Source: Gammaproteobacteria bacterium (GTDB lineage: Bacteria; Pseudomonadota; Gammaproteobacteria; Chromatiales; Chromatiaceae). From it: a DNA stretch of 64,000 nt. The notes beneath the pieces are model-generated. The model did not search any database. It saw only the letters and a list, made by a program, of their open reading frames with translations, and was not told the origin of the DNA. The position numbers and the translations under genes are program-made. The stretch lies in the NCBI GenBank assembly GCA_021773975.1, contig JAJFJN010000041.1, positions 81,603-145,602 on the forward strand. The letters run 5' to 3'. Shown here one piece after another: positions 37,915 through 48,049 of this stretch (its first letter is position 1; each line of letters opens with the position of its first letter).

Positions 37915-38240
37915 AGCAGTTTCTATTGATTATATAATCGTGTTATTTTATGTTACGTGGTATAAAAATTATGCTCGGAGCATAGTTAATAGAAATTCAA
38001 GAAATATGATTTATTTCATATTTTAGTTTGAGGCTGGATTGATTTTCGCCACTTTAGATCTGGACAAAGTACATAAAAAGTACATAACCAGAAGGCGCTT
38101 AACAAGGATCATCCATTGTAAAGCTGTTTTAAAAATAGATACTTTAAATATCACGTTTAACAGCATCAATTATTTTTTAAGCTCCTAAATGAGTCCACCC
38201 TTTAGGCACCAAAGAACGACTGACAGCAACGGTAAAAAAA
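37915..38240. other. 326-bp intergenic region between hemD and hemX
   Basis: No coding frame of note occurs. An AT-rich stretch contains the direct repeat AGTACATAAAAAGTACATAA near 38068-38087. There is no convincing terminator after hemD or clear promoter elements, though the size suggests hemXY have their own promoter. Confidence 0.4.
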
Positions 38241-39539
38241 ATGACCGATAGCAATGATAAAGAGAAGGCAGCGGAATCAGAAGTAATTGAGTCCATCAAC
38301 GAAACTGAAGAGACTGCAAATGAAGTTGAAGTAACGGCGGTCGATGATGAGCCGCAAGAGGCAGGGTTTACTGAAGAAACGGCCCCACCTGCCAAATCAA
38401 CCTCCTCCGCGCTTCTGGCTCTAATAATCTCAATCATAGCGTTTCTGTGCATCATGCTGCTTGGCGGCGGTGGATACTGGTTTGCCAACGAGCAACAACG
38501 ACTACTCTTGGAACAGCAAACATTGTTGCAGAACCAGCTACAAGAACAACTCCAAAGCCAGATCACAACATCTGGAGCAGACCGCAAAGATCTTCGCGAC
38601 AAGGTAGATGCCATCGGCACTGGACTTGCGGGCAGCGAAAGAGACATTGTTGCACACCGGGAGATAGTGGATATCCAGAAAGCCGCTTTCAATAAGCAGA
38701 CAGAAGCCTTTGAAAAGCAGCAACAACAGTTTGAAACTGGGAACAAGCGTCTACAACAGAGGGAATCTGAGCTACAGACCACACTTGAAGACGTGCGCCG
38801 TAGCATTGGCCGCACGGGTAGTCAGTGGATGGCCGCTGAAGCAGAATATCTGATGCGGGTAGCCAATCATCGGTTACGGCTAGAACGTGATGAGAAAACC
38901 GCCCTTTCTGCACTCCAAGCTGCAGATGACCGTCTAAAAGCGACGGGTGATCCGCTTTGGACAGAGGTGCGTGAGGCGCTTGCTGGTGAAATGTCTGGCT
39001 TGCTGACACTGGTCAAGCTAGACACCATTGGCAAAGCAGCCACCCTGGGCAGCATGGTTAAACAGGTTGATAAACTCCGCCTGATTGACGCCTCGGCACC
39101 AGAGATCCATGTAAAAACCAAAACCTCTGATGCGCTTGCGCTGGAAGATATTGTTGCTAAAGCCAAAGAGCTCCTGGCACAGGGCTGGGCTGGTTTCCAA
39201 TCACTGGTTATTGTCCGGCGCCATGACGCACCCGTCACAGCAATGATGCCGCCTGAGCAGCGTTACTTCATCTATCAGAACCTACGCATGCAACTGGAGG
39301 CAGCGCGCTTCGCTATTCTGCGTTCTGATGCCGGGTTATATAATTCCAGCCTGACGACTGTTCAAGAATGGCTAAATGAATTTGTAGTAAAGGATGATTC
39401 TACTGCTCAAGCCATGGCAGAAGAGCTGGAAGGCCTAATTAAAGTCAACATCCGACCTGAACTACCTGACATCTCAGGTTCTTTACGTCTGTTGCGTGAA
39501 AAAATGAAGGTTGTTGGCTTGGAGGCATCTGCATCATGA
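38241..39539 (+). CDS. hemX: HemX family membrane protein
   Basis: HemX proteins are of unsettled function and have been called uroporphyrinogen-III methyltransferase by homology to nearby genes. The 432-residue protein has an acidic N-terminal tail (1-50), one membrane segment at about 55-78 (SALLALIISIIAFLCIMLLGGGGYW), a long coiled coil of Gln/Glu/Leu (80-175) and a helical periplasmic domain with EAEYLMRVANHRLRLERDEKTALSALQAAD. The start follows a run of A bases. It overlaps hemY by 4 bp. Confidence 0.88.
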   Translation: MTDSNDKEKAAESEVIESINETEETANEVEVTAVDDEPQEAGFTEETAPPAKSTSSALLALIISIIAFLCIMLLGGGGYWFANEQQRLLLEQQTLLQNQLQEQLQSQITTSGADRKDLRDKVDAIGTGLAGSERDIVAHREIVDIQKAAFNKQTEAFEKQQQQFETGNKRLQQRESELQTTLEDVRRSIGRTGSQWMAAEAEYLMRVANHRLRLERDEKTALSALQAADDRLKATGDPLWTEVREALAGEMSGLLTLVKLDTIGKAATLGSMVKQVDKLRLIDASAPEIHVKTKTSDALALEDIVAKAKELLAQGWAGFQSLVIVRRHDAPVTAMMPPEQRYFIYQNLRMQLEAARFAILRSDAGLYNSSLTTVQEWLNEFVVKDDSTAQAMAEELEGLIKVNIRPELPDISGSLRLLREKMKVVGLEASAS

Positions 39540-40813
39540 AATTGCTTTTCTTCTGCTTGATCGCATTGGGCATTGCAGCCTTTGTTGCACTGGGTGTTCG
39601 TGAAGATAGTGGCTATGTTTTAATTGGCTACGATGTGTGGACATTTGAGTCCAGTCTTGCGCTATTTGTGCTTGCGCTCGTTATTGTCTTTTCCGGCATG
39701 TACATGGCACTGCGTATTTTTGATAATCTTTTATCTGCCCCAGACAAAATGCGCGACTGGAGTTCTCGCCATAGTGCAAAACGAGCCAGAAAAGCCTTAA
39801 ACCGCGGGTTGTTGGAGCTATCAGAAGGAGATTGGAAAGGCGCAGAAAAACATCTGCTACGTTTGGCTGATCACTCAGAAACCCCGCTACTCAATTATCT
39901 GGCTGCTGCGCGCTCTGCACAACAGCAACAAGCCTATGACCGGCGCGATCACTATCTACAGCTGGCTCATTCCTGTATGCCAACTGCAGATGTTGCTGTT
40001 GGCTTGACCCAGGCCGAGTTGCAGATGGCTCATGAGCAGCAGGAGCAGGCACTGGCCACATTACAACATCTACGCAGTATTGCTCCCCATCATACTCAAG
40101 TATTGAAGTTACTAAAGACACTCTATGAGCAATTGGGTGACTGGATTCGGTTGCGTGAACTCCTACCCGAATTGCGTAAACGGAATGTTATTGGTGAAGA
40201 TGAACTGGAAGCGCTAGAAATTAATATATACAAAGCGTTTTTGGGAAAAGCGGCAGCTGATGATGATCGAGCCAGATTGCTGCAATCATGGGAGGAGATA
40301 CCACGCAAACGCCACACTGACGAAGCACTGGTTGTTTGTTACGCGCAGCATTTAATGCAAAGAGGGCGTAATGACCAGGCGCGCGATTTGGTATTTGATG
40401 CCATGCGCAAACAGTGGAGTGAGGCGCTTATTGAACTTTACGGGCAAATTGAATCCAGTGAGCCCAGCAAGCAACTTTCAACAGCTGAAGGGTGGTTAAG
40501 CAGAAAGGCGGATGATGCCATATTGCTTCTCACCTTAGGTCGCTTATGTTTGCGCTGTAAACTTTGGGGTAAGGCTAGAAGCTACTTTGAATCCAGCCTT
40601 AATATCTGTGCATCCTCAACCACTTATCGTGAATTAGGCGCTTTGCTGGAGCAATTGGAGGAGCCTGAAAAGGCTATGGAGAGTTATCGTGCAGGGCTTG
40701 AGCTGCATGTGGAACCTCCTGCATTAAATCTAGAGCCTCCTGTAACAGCAGCAAATGAGGAAACTGTGACAGAAGAACCCGCTGCTCAGCAACTGGAACA
40801 GAAAATCGCCTAA
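39536..40813 (+). CDS. hemY: HemY family TPR membrane protein
   Basis: The 425-residue protein has two N-terminal membrane helices (about 3-20 and 40-60) joined by a short periplasmic loop, then NRGLLELSEGDWKGAEKHLLRLADHSETPLLNYLAAARSAQQQQAYDRRDHYL and further TPR-type repeats. Members sit in the inner membrane with the TPRs in the cytoplasm; the precise role is unclear despite the name. It overlaps hemX, so both are made together. The C-terminus has an unusual run of Pro/Glu-rich residues. Confidence 0.88.
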   Translation: MKLLFFCLIALGIAAFVALGVREDSGYVLIGYDVWTFESSLALFVLALVIVFSGMYMALRIFDNLLSAPDKMRDWSSRHSAKRARKALNRGLLELSEGDWKGAEKHLLRLADHSETPLLNYLAAARSAQQQQAYDRRDHYLQLAHSCMPTADVAVGLTQAELQMAHEQQEQALATLQHLRSIAPHHTQVLKLLKTLYEQLGDWIRLRELLPELRKRNVIGEDELEALEINIYKAFLGKAAADDDRARLLQSWEEIPRKRHTDEALVVCYAQHLMQRGRNDQARDLVFDAMRKQWSEALIELYGQIESSEPSKQLSTAEGWLSRKADDAILLLTLGRLCLRCKLWGKARSYFESSLNICASSTTYRELGALLEQLEEPEKAMESYRAGLELHVEPPALNLEPPVTAANEETVTEEPAAQQLEQKIA

Positions 40814-40842
40814 TACGTCAGTAGGCGCAACCAGAGAAATAG

Positions 40843-40878
40843 CCTCGGACTATGTGTGAAAAGACATATAGTCCGAGG
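40843..40878. terminator. Hairpin between convergent hemY and parA-like genes
   Basis: CCTCGGACTAT (40843-40853) pairs perfectly with ATAGTCCGAGG (40868-40878), with 14 bases between that can partly extend the stem (GTGT/ACAT). It lies 30 bp from both stop codons. Without a T run it is a weaker candidate but its position between convergent genes supports a terminator role. Confidence 0.6.
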
Positions 40879-40907
40879 TAGCAATGTTATATAAAACAAA
40901 CCCAGTT

Positions 40908-41582
40908 TTAACTCTTTTTTGCCGTTTGTTTCTTTGGAACTTCAGGCAAACTACTTTTACTACCCAGCCACTCAAGAATGGGATCCCACTGCACCAGATC
41001 TCGATAAACACTTGAGGGTGCCATTTCAAAAATCCCTAAACCCTGCTCTGCGGAGCGAATATAGTTCTGGCTTTCGCGTAAAGAGGTGAGAAAGGGGATA
41101 TTCAGGCTATTGAGAAACTTTTCCAGCTGTTGGTAGATAATGGTGTTTTCTCTTACACGGTTAGCTACAACTGCAATACGGGTGCGGTGTCGTGATACCT
41201 GACGGGTGACAAGCAATTCCTGTATAAAACGCGAACAGGCACGGATATCAATTGGTGAAGGCATAACGGGAATAATGAGGGTTTGAACCTGACGTAAAAC
41301 AGTATTAATCTCTTTGCCATGGATGCCTGAGGGTACGTCCATAATCAAATATTCTGTTCCTTTGGCTGGATGAACCTCTTCTTTTACGGCATTAATACCG
41401 ACGATATCTGGGATCCCAGTATAGTCTTGACGAGCCGCCAACCAGTCCAATGCAGAGCCTTGGGGGTCAAAATCAGCTAATAGAACCTTATTGCCTTCGT
41501 CCGCAAACCAAGCCGCTATATTGGTAGCCAGGGTGGTTTTGCCACACCCCCCTTTAGAATTCATCAGCATAATTGTACGCAT
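40908..41582 (-). CDS. ParA-family ATPase
   Basis: The 224-residue protein has a deviant Walker A motif KGGCGKTT (10-17), DFDPQGSALDWLAAR, and the third motif VANRVRENT. It lacks the N-terminal helix-turn-helix of chromosomal ParA, and no ParB gene is adjacent. Such small MinD/ParA proteins place cellular cargo, for example chemotaxis arrays or protein clusters. A C-terminal basic tail (KKQTAKKS) may bind DNA. Convergent with hemY. Confidence 0.82.
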   Translation of the reverse strand: MRTIMLMNSKGGCGKTTLATNIAAWFADEGNKVLLADFDPQGSALDWLAARQDYTGIPDIVGINAVKEEVHPAKGTEYLIMDVPSGIHGKEINTVLRQVQTLIIPVMPSPIDIRACSRFIQELLVTRQVSRHRTRIAVVANRVRENTIIYQQLEKFLNSLNIPFLTSLRESQNYIRSAEQGLGIFEMAPSSVYRDLVQWDPILEWLGSKSSLPEVPKKQTAKKS

Positions 41583-41713
41583 AATGTCATTTAGCTCGTT
41601 GAGAGGTTTATCTGATTTTATTTATTTGTTCGATTATAGAAGGTGGCTAAATGTTGTGCATACACAGTTAAATGCGGTGTAAGTGACTACCTTGGTGAAC
41701 AACACCGATACTT

Positions 41714-42349
41714 TTACAACATAGCTTCAATAGTATTTGGCGCATGTGTTTGCCAATGGTTGACGATATGACAGAAAAGCTCAGCTGTCTTCTCTGCGTC
41801 ATAAATGGCAGAGTGAGCTTCACGTTCATCCCAATCAATCCCCGCAGCCTCAGCAGAACGAGCCAATACAGTCTGCCCATAGATTAAGGCGGCAAAGGAG
41901 ACGGTATCAAAGATGCTAAAAGGATGAAAAGGATTGCGTTTGAATTTGGTGCGTTTCACCGCCGCATTTATAAAGCCAAGATCAAATCCCGCATTATGCC
42001 CAACCAAAATAGCACGATTACAATGGCTGGCTTTGACGGCTTCGCGAATCGGTGTGAAAATCTGATCTAATGCTTTATTTTCTGTTAACGCCATGCGTAA
42101 TGGCTGTTCAGGATCAATTCCATTAAAGGCTAATGCCTTTGGGTCTAAATTTGCACCAGGGAAAGGCTCAACATGGCATGCATAGGTCTTAGCAGGATGT
42201 AAGTAACCCTCATCATCCATACGAATCATCACAGCCGCAATCTCTAGCAAGGCATCTGTCTCTGAATTAAATCCAGCTGTCTCAACATCTACCACTATGG
42301 GAAGAAAGCCACGAAATCGATTAGCAATTTTTGGGTTATAGTCACACAT
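41714..42349 (-). CDS. rnt: Ribonuclease T
   Basis: RNase T trims tRNA and other stable RNA 3' ends. The 211-residue DnaQ-like 3'-5' exonuclease has the first acidic pair in [22 protein letters not shown], then [48 protein letters not shown] and the final [19 protein letters not shown] with catalytic His and Asp. ATG 42349 gives a length near the 215-residue E. coli protein; a longer frame to 42424 adds unrelated residues. It is divergent from yaiI. Confidence 0.92.
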   Translation of the reverse strand: MCDYNPKIANRFRGFLPIVVDVETAGFNSETDALLEIAAVMIRMDDEGYLHPAKTYACHVEPFPGANLDPKALAFNGIDPEQPLRMALTENKALDQIFTPIREAVKASHCNRAILVGHNAGFDLGFINAAVKRTKFKRNPFHPFSIFDTVSFAALIYGQTVLARSAEAAGIDWDEREAHSAIYDAEKTAELFCHIVNHWQTHAPNTIEAML

Positions 42350-42452
42350 ATTTTTACAGGATAAGCCATGAGGGCGGTGATGGATAGAGGCCAAAGGATG
42401 TCTTGAACAAATAATTTGTACCAATCTAACATTTAACTAAAGTGGCATTATT

Positions 42453-42908
42453 ATGAAGATATGGGTAGACGCAGATGCTTGCCCCACAGTGATTAAAGAG
42501 ATCCTGTTTAAGGCAGCAGAGCGTACAGGAGTATTAATCACACTGGTCGCTAATCAACCATTACAGATACCTCGGTCACGCCATGTTAAATTTATTCAGG
42601 TTTCTGCAGGTTTTGATGTGGCTGATAATGAAATAGTCAAAAGAGTTGAGGCGGGAGATCTTGTGATTACAAGTGATATTCCTTTGGCAGCAGAGGTGAT
42701 TGAAAAAAAAGCGAATGCACTTAACCCTCGAGGTGAGCTTTATTCAGTTGACAATATCAGAGCACGTTTAAATATGCGGGATTTTATGGACACGCTACGA
42801 TCCAGTGGAATACACACCGGTGGCCCATCTACTTTAAGTCAAAGTGACCGGCAATTGTTCGCAAACAACCTAGATAAATTATTAACGCAGAATGTGCCAC
42901 CAAGATAA
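42453..42908 (+). CDS. YaiI/UPF0178 (DUF188) family protein
   Basis: The 151-residue protein matches the DUF188 pattern: [68 protein letters not shown] and [27 protein letters not shown]. The conserved Asp pair at residues 5 and 7 and later TSDIPLA Asp suggest a PIN-like nuclease fold, but activity is not established. ATG 42453. It is the last core-type gene before the accessory region. Confidence 0.9.
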   Translation: MKIWVDADACPTVIKEILFKAAERTGVLITLVANQPLQIPRSRHVKFIQVSAGFDVADNEIVKRVEAGDLVITSDIPLAAEVIEKKANALNPRGELYSVDNIRARLNMRDFMDTLRSSGIHTGGPSTLSQSDRQLFANNLDKLLTQNVPPR

Positions 42909-43104
42909 CATTGATATTTTTTTAAAGAGACCATTTATTTGGTGATTAGCGTCCCAGCCCGCTCCACGCGCCCACATCCCTAGGTCTATCAGGCATGAGT
43001 CCTGACAGGCACCCCAGGAGCAGACCTCAATTTAAATGCACAGCTGCCGATAACAAGCTGAGCAGGTACTCAAAAAGAGCCAAATTGATTATCCAAAGGT
43101 ATCG

Positions 43105-44055
43105 ATGACAAACAGCACCAAACTCAATCGGTTGCTAATTAGATGGATCTGTATAGCTACACTCTCATTATTCCTGAGCCATAACGCCATGGCTGAATCG
43201 CAACAGGTAAAAATGGTGGTGACCGCAGCCTTTGTCTCCGACAAAGGTTTGAACGTCTATGAAGATCTGGCCAAATATGTAGCCGATAAACTTGATTGGG
43301 ATGTTGATGTCATATCGGGGCTCTCCTATGACGAATCCAATTCCTTATTAGAGAAAGGCATCATTCAAGTAGGCTTCGTCTGTGGTTTACCCTATGTACA
43401 AATGTCTAGAAAAGATAGTTACCATTTGATGGCAGCTCCGGTAATGGCCATGAAAAAGGGCACCTTCCCCGACGCCAAGGGTTACGAGGATGTGCCTGGT
43501 AAATATTACGCCTATACCATCGTCCGCAAGGATTCACCGCTAAGCAGCTGGGAAGAGCTTAAGGGGAAAACCTACGCCTTTAACGAAACGATAAGCAACT
43601 CTGGTTACAACATGCCCCGTTATAAGCTGATCCAACTTGGGGCAAATAGCTGGGAGGAGTATTTCTCAAAGGTGATAGTCTCAGGCTCCCATGAAGAGTC
43701 CATTCGCCTGGTATCTCAGGGCATAGTGGATGCCAGCTCTGTCGACTCCCTGGTGCTGGATTATGACCGTACCATCGGTGACCCCGATGCACTGAATGTA
43801 AAGATTATCGAGCACCTGCACCCCGGTGGCGCAGGGATTCCACCCGTAGTCATGAGTAACAAGGCAGACCCAGCCATCCACAAGGCCTTTCTCGACCTGC
43901 TATTAAACATGCACAAGGATCCAGAGGGAATGAAGATATTGGAAAAGGCGCTGATATCGCACTTCATGGCCCCGAATGATGCCAACTATGATGATATCCG
44001 CATGATGGAAGATACAGCCCGCAAGGCAAGCTTCCAGGATTATACTGGTTTATGA
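43105..44055 (+). CDS. PhnD-like periplasmic substrate-binding protein
   Basis: The 316-residue protein has a signal peptide (CIATLSLFLSHNAMA, cleavage near 30). It continues with VKMVVTAAFVSDKGLNVYEDLAKYVADKL, FVCGLPYVQM, YTIVRKDSPLSSWEELKGKTYAFNE, SGYNMPRYKLIQLG, SGSHEESIRLVSQGIVDASSVDSLVLDY and PPVVMSNKADPAIHKAFLDLLLNMHKDPEGMKIL. These fit phosphate/phosphite/phosphonate-binding proteins of the PhnD type. No transporter permease or ATPase is near; instead a histidine kinase follows by 107 bp. It may thus be a sensor partner that reports an oxyanion to the kinase rather than part of an import system. Confidence 0.75.
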   Translation: MTNSTKLNRLLIRWICIATLSLFLSHNAMAESQQVKMVVTAAFVSDKGLNVYEDLAKYVADKLDWDVDVISGLSYDESNSLLEKGIIQVGFVCGLPYVQMSRKDSYHLMAAPVMAMKKGTFPDAKGYEDVPGKYYAYTIVRKDSPLSSWEELKGKTYAFNETISNSGYNMPRYKLIQLGANSWEEYFSKVIVSGSHEESIRLVSQGIVDASSVDSLVLDYDRTIGDPDALNVKIIEHLHPGGAGIPPVVMSNKADPAIHKAFLDLLLNMHKDPEGMKILEKALISHFMAPNDANYDDIRMMEDTARKASFQDYTGL

Positions 44056-44162
44056 GCCATGCACAGATCCACCTTGCCTCAGATTGGTGTTAATTCCAAA
44101 GATACCTGGAATAAGGATTACACCCCGACCTATAGCATTGATGCCCAATCACACCGCATGCA

Positions 44163-46484
44163 ATGAGCATTCAAACTAAACTTACCCTCGCATTTCTCAT
44201 CATCATACTGTTCCCAGGGATTGCCACGCTCTACGTGCAGCAATCCAAAATGGAAGAAGCGATATACCATTTTCATGAGCAAAAAGGCAGAGTTAACGCG
44301 GAGCGCCTGGTCACGCATGAGATATCAAGCATGCTGGATGCTGCTTCCAACTATGCACAGTTCCTCGCGTTAGACAGCAACATCGTCAAGGCTACTTACT
44401 ACGCCGCTGCCCTCAATGTAACGGATGACTTAAAAGCCGTTCTCCCTCAAATAAAAGAGCGGTTGGATCTATCATTTCTTGAAGTCCTCGATAACGATCG
44501 CCGCATTATACACAGCACATACAGCGGGCAAACGGGAGCACTTGTAACACAGCATGCGACCTCACTTAGCAGCCAAGGTGAGCATCATATTGCCGAATTT
44601 GAATTCAACCCAAGAATAGGGAGATTTGAGATTCACGCCGAATCGGCAATTATCCGCGGTGGACAACAAATTGGCATAGTCCATGGTGGCTATGTGCTTG
44701 ATAAGGCAAAGCTGGCAACCATTGCCGGTGATTCATCTGCTGCCTTATTTCATGCTGCTACTGGATCTTTTGAAAGCACCGGAGCAGTACCTTTTGACCA
44801 AAGCTGGCTACAACAAACAGACAGCTACTTTACGGCAGTCTGTGGTGGCGCAGCCTCTCAAAACCCTTGCATTGAGAAAAGATTCCGCAGCACACGCCAA
44901 GCACTCAACGGCAGATCATCTTTGGTGACCGCCACGCCACTGATTTGGCACGACAACATAATCGGCATACTGTTGCTGCTCGATGACGCCAGTCAAATGA
45001 AAGTCGAGCTGGCTTCAGCCCGCAACAGCACACTCATAATCGGCGCAGTCACCCTCTCTATTGCACTGCTAGTCAGCCTTGTGATTGCCAAAAGTCTATC
45101 TGGCCCGATTGTTCGACTTAAAGAGGCCGCATTGGCATTTGGCAAAGGCAACTTGAACAAGCGGGTTAAGGTAGAGTCCACGGATGAAATTGGAGTCTTG
45201 GGCGAGGCATTCAATACCATGGTGGATACACTGTGCGAAACAACAGTCTCCAAGAATTATGTAGCCAATATAATTAGCTCTATCGCAGACATGCTCGTTG
45301 TAACGAACGACAAGGGACATATAACGCTAATCAATCAAACCACCACCAAGGCGCTTGGCTACGCGGCCGACGAGTTGATGGGGCAAGGTATCACGATGCT
45401 TGTGTATGACTCGGATGATGTGGGCAACTTAACTGATAAATTGGCGCACAACGGCACACTGCGTGAGTATGAAACACGATACAAAACCAAGGGCGGACGC
45501 ATCATCCCGGTTCATGTCTCCTGCGCCAGGCTGAGCGATTCAGAAGATAACACCCTCGGGATGGTATATGTGGCTCGGGATATTTCAGAACGTCTACGTG
45601 TTGCCCAAGAGCTGCAAAAAGAGAAAGATGAGCAGCAGGTATTGATCGAAAAGTTACAAGCGGCTCAGAACCAACTGCTGCAATCCGAGAAAATGGCTTC
45701 CGTAGGCCAGTTGGCAGCGGGTGTGGCCCATGAGATAAATAACCCCATGGGCTTTATAGGCTCCAATATACATAGCCTAAGAGGGCACATCGCTCAGCTG
45801 TTAACGGTATTAGGAGCGTATGAACAGAGTGAACAGTTCTTGCCCAGGAATTCAGAAGCACTAGAGCGAGTAACCCAGGCTAAAAAAGAGGCAGAAGTAG
45901 ATTACCTGAAAAGCGATATTATTGAGCTGATTAAAGAATCGCAAGAAGGCGTTACCCGGGTAAAACAGATAGTGCAGGATCTTAAGGAATTCTCCCATGT
46001 AGACAACACCACGTGGCAGTGGATAGACCTGCACAAGGGAATAGATAGCACACTGAATGTGGCACGCAACGAACTCAAATATAAAGTCGAAATCATAAAA
46101 AAGTACGGTGAAATACCACAGATACAATGCCTCGCCTCACAGCTGAATCAAGTATTCATGAACATCTTTGTAAATGCGGCCCACGCCATAAAGGATCAAG
46201 GCACCATCACAATACGTACTGGCCTGAAGGATGATCGGGTCTGGATTGAAATCAGCGACAACGGCAAGGGCATAGATCCAGAGCATCTGAAAAGAATCTT
46301 CGAGCCTTTCTTCACCACCAAGCCTGTGGGCCAGGGCACTGGCCTTGGCTTGTCCCTATCTTACGGTATTGTAAAAAAACATGGTGGCAACATTGAAGTA
46401 GAGAGCCAGCTTGAGCAAGGCACTACATTTCGTATTTGTCTTCCGATACAACATACAGAAGAAGCATTACAGGAAACTGCATAA
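44163..46484 (+). CDS. HAMP-PAS sensor histidine kinase
   Basis: This 773-residue inner-membrane kinase has a first helix at about 7-25, a long periplasmic sensor (30-285, cache-like), a second helix near 290-315, and a HAMP domain ([44 protein letters not shown]). A PAS domain follows ([29 protein letters not shown]). Then come the HisKA His in [13 protein letters not shown] and an ATPase domain with [19 protein letters not shown], and [13 protein letters not shown]. No receiver domain follows. It stands beside the PhnD-like protein, so a binding-protein-assisted sensor is inferred. Its partner regulator is not in the immediate neighbourhood. Confidence 0.88.
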   Translation: MSIQTKLTLAFLIIILFPGIATLYVQQSKMEEAIYHFHEQKGRVNAERLVTHEISSMLDAASNYAQFLALDSNIVKATYYAAALNVTDDLKAVLPQIKERLDLSFLEVLDNDRRIIHSTYSGQTGALVTQHATSLSSQGEHHIAEFEFNPRIGRFEIHAESAIIRGGQQIGIVHGGYVLDKAKLATIAGDSSAALFHAATGSFESTGAVPFDQSWLQQTDSYFTAVCGGAASQNPCIEKRFRSTRQALNGRSSLVTATPLIWHDNIIGILLLLDDASQMKVELASARNSTLIIGAVTLSIALLVSLVIAKSLSGPIVRLKEAALAFGKGNLNKRVKVESTDEIGVLGEAFNTMVDTLCETTVSKNYVANIISSIADMLVVTNDKGHITLINQTTTKALGYAADELMGQGITMLVYDSDDVGNLTDKLAHNGTLREYETRYKTKGGRIIPVHVSCARLSDSEDNTLGMVYVARDISERLRVAQELQKEKDEQQVLIEKLQAAQNQLLQSEKMASVGQLAAGVAHEINNPMGFIGSNIHSLRGHIAQLLTVLGAYEQSEQFLPRNSEALERVTQAKKEAEVDYLKSDIIELIKESQEGVTRVKQIVQDLKEFSHVDNTTWQWIDLHKGIDSTLNVARNELKYKVEIIKKYGEIPQIQCLASQLNQVFMNIFVNAAHAIKDQGTITIRTGLKDDRVWIEISDNGKGIDPEHLKRIFEPFFTTKPVGQGTGLGLSLSYGIVKKHGGNIEVESQLEQGTTFRICLPIQHTEEALQETA

Positions 46485-46499
46485 TAACCTGGTGATATG

Positions 46500-47600
46500 T
46501 TCAGTACGCTCATCCAAAATCAAAATCAAAAACCAACACCACATCCAGCATGGGCAATCGCATTCACCAGCACAGCAAACTCATCTTGTTCCATGTAATT
46601 GTCTTGCCTACACCAACGGGCTATCACATCGACCCTTGCAACGTGTTATGGCTGATATGGCACCCTGCACTACTAAGGCGCGTATATACCCATCACTGTG
46701 CTTGCTGATGCCGAGCAAACGCTGCTGACCATCTGTTGAAAACTGTTTTGGTACCAATCCAATCCAATCCAAGCCATGCGGATAGTTCCCGTCCATTTTT
46801 AAAGCTGCTAGCGTTACCAATAGCTGAGATCAGGGCTGTGGCAATCATAGGGCCTATGCCCGGTATTTTTACTAGTCGCTGGCAGATGGGATGTTCATTG
46901 GCTAACTGCTTTACCTTTTTGTCCAATGCTTTGACACGATCATCCAGCCCATACAATTCTTGTCGCAGTGAATCAAAAAGCTCTCTAGGCAGTGGTGTTA
47001 ACTCATTTTCACCCTCTTCAAGTATGCCTGCCAATAGAGAGCGAATCGGACTAATGCCTTTCGGGACGGCAATGCCATATTCAAGTAATTGCCCTCGAAT
47101 TTGATTAACTAGTGCCGTACGTTGCTGCACAACTCGTTGTCTAGTGCGATGTAATAACTGAATATCATGTTGTTCAATGGTTTTGGCTGCGACATAGCGC
47201 ACGGTAGGTCGGCTACCCGCTTCACAGATCGCTTCAGCATCATGGAAGTCATTCTTGTAGGTTTTAACATAGGGCTTTACATAGGCGGGGTGGATAAGTC
47301 TGGCTTGATGTCCTTGACGTGTAGCGGTTATATACCAATAGTGGGATGTTGAACAGGATTCGAAGACAACTTGGCTGACAGGGGTTGTAGCGAGGAGATG
47401 CTTAAACTGGCTGCGCCTAAGTTTGATTTTCTGGAGAACATGGCCTTTAGGATCTTGAATGTGCAGATGAAAAACATTCTTTGCCAGATCAACGCCAACA
47501 GTATTACTCTTGTTCATGGACATGCTCCTTAGTGGGTTTGAATTAACGCTTCTTGTCCTGGCTATAATGAGCCGTGCTTAAGGAGCGTGCCCATCTCATC
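46500..47600 (-). mobile_element. IS110/IS1111-type insertion element remnant
   Basis: The extent is approximate: the broken transposase (46608-47523) plus its worn tail and the upstream non-coding part. Upstream of the start (47524-47600), ATGCTCCTTA near 47524 and TAAGGAGC near 47583 form an inverted pair. IS110-type elements lack terminal inverted repeats and encode a bridge RNA in a non-coding end next to the transposase; whether this one did cannot be settled here. Confidence 0.6.
46608..47523 (-). pseudogene. IS110-family transposase, frameshifted
   Basis: The frame from ATG 47523 reads VGVDLAKNVFHLH (D12), VVFESC (E55) and YKNDFHDAEAI (D92, D95), the DEDD catalytic set of IS110-type DNA transposases (RuvC-like nuclease). 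It continues to IPGIGPMIATALI and SAWLGL. There a run of CCAAT repeats on the plus strand (46754-46768) shifts the frame. The next frame carries on with GLVPKQFSTDGQQRLLGISKHSDGYIRALVVQGA until a stop at 46608. Normal sequence needs one copy fewer two; two extra 5-bp copies (10 bp) explain the shift. The tail beyond 46608 is also worn. The element is inactive and lies between accessory genes. Confidence 0.88.
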
Positions 47601-48049
47601 AGTCTCAAAGTATTAAGTAAGATGCGATACTCATAAGGTAAAAAGAAACATACAACGCCCCTTTTTTTTCATAACACCCCCCTGCTTTTGTACCACCTCG
47701 CCACACTTCCACAAGCTATACAGCAATACAGAAAGAATAGGGATGCCTGCATTGCATCTCTTCGTGTGCAGGGCAGGCGGCTATGCCGTGGGTGGTTATG
47801 TCTATTGGAGTTTTCAATTCTTAATTGCACTCTCAATTGCTTGTAATGAAGGAATGGCCTTCCTGGAAAGGTAGACCTAAAAGCTCAAGTTATGTTTGGA
47901 AGTACCGCAACAAGAAGAACAGTGAAGAGGAATAGAAGAGGCGGGCAATGGCTTTTAAATGCTGTTCCTGCTTTGTGGTGTGCCTAATTTATTTGATTAA
48001 AAGTCGTATTAATGAGGTTTAGGTGTGTGATCATTGTAGAGTGGAAACT
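47601..48049. other. 449-bp region between the insertion element and cytochrome gene
   Basis: No supported gene is visible. A frame of 43 codons at 47743 has a weak ribosome binding site and an unconvincing amino-acid composition. The region holds T- and C-rich tracts near 47660-47700 and no clear hairpin terminator. It may contain the promoter of the cytochrome-GGDEF pair. Confidence 0.4.

Noticed and set aside
42963..42973. 11-base match to the CRISPR repeat (TCCACGCGCCC)
   Set aside because: A match of this length to some part of a 31-base repeat is expected by chance in a window of this size, and no spacer-length phase or further repeat bases flank it.
47743..47874. 43-codon frame in the intergenic region before the tetraheme cytochrome
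   Set aside because: Weak ribosome binding site and composition typical of chance frames; not supported.
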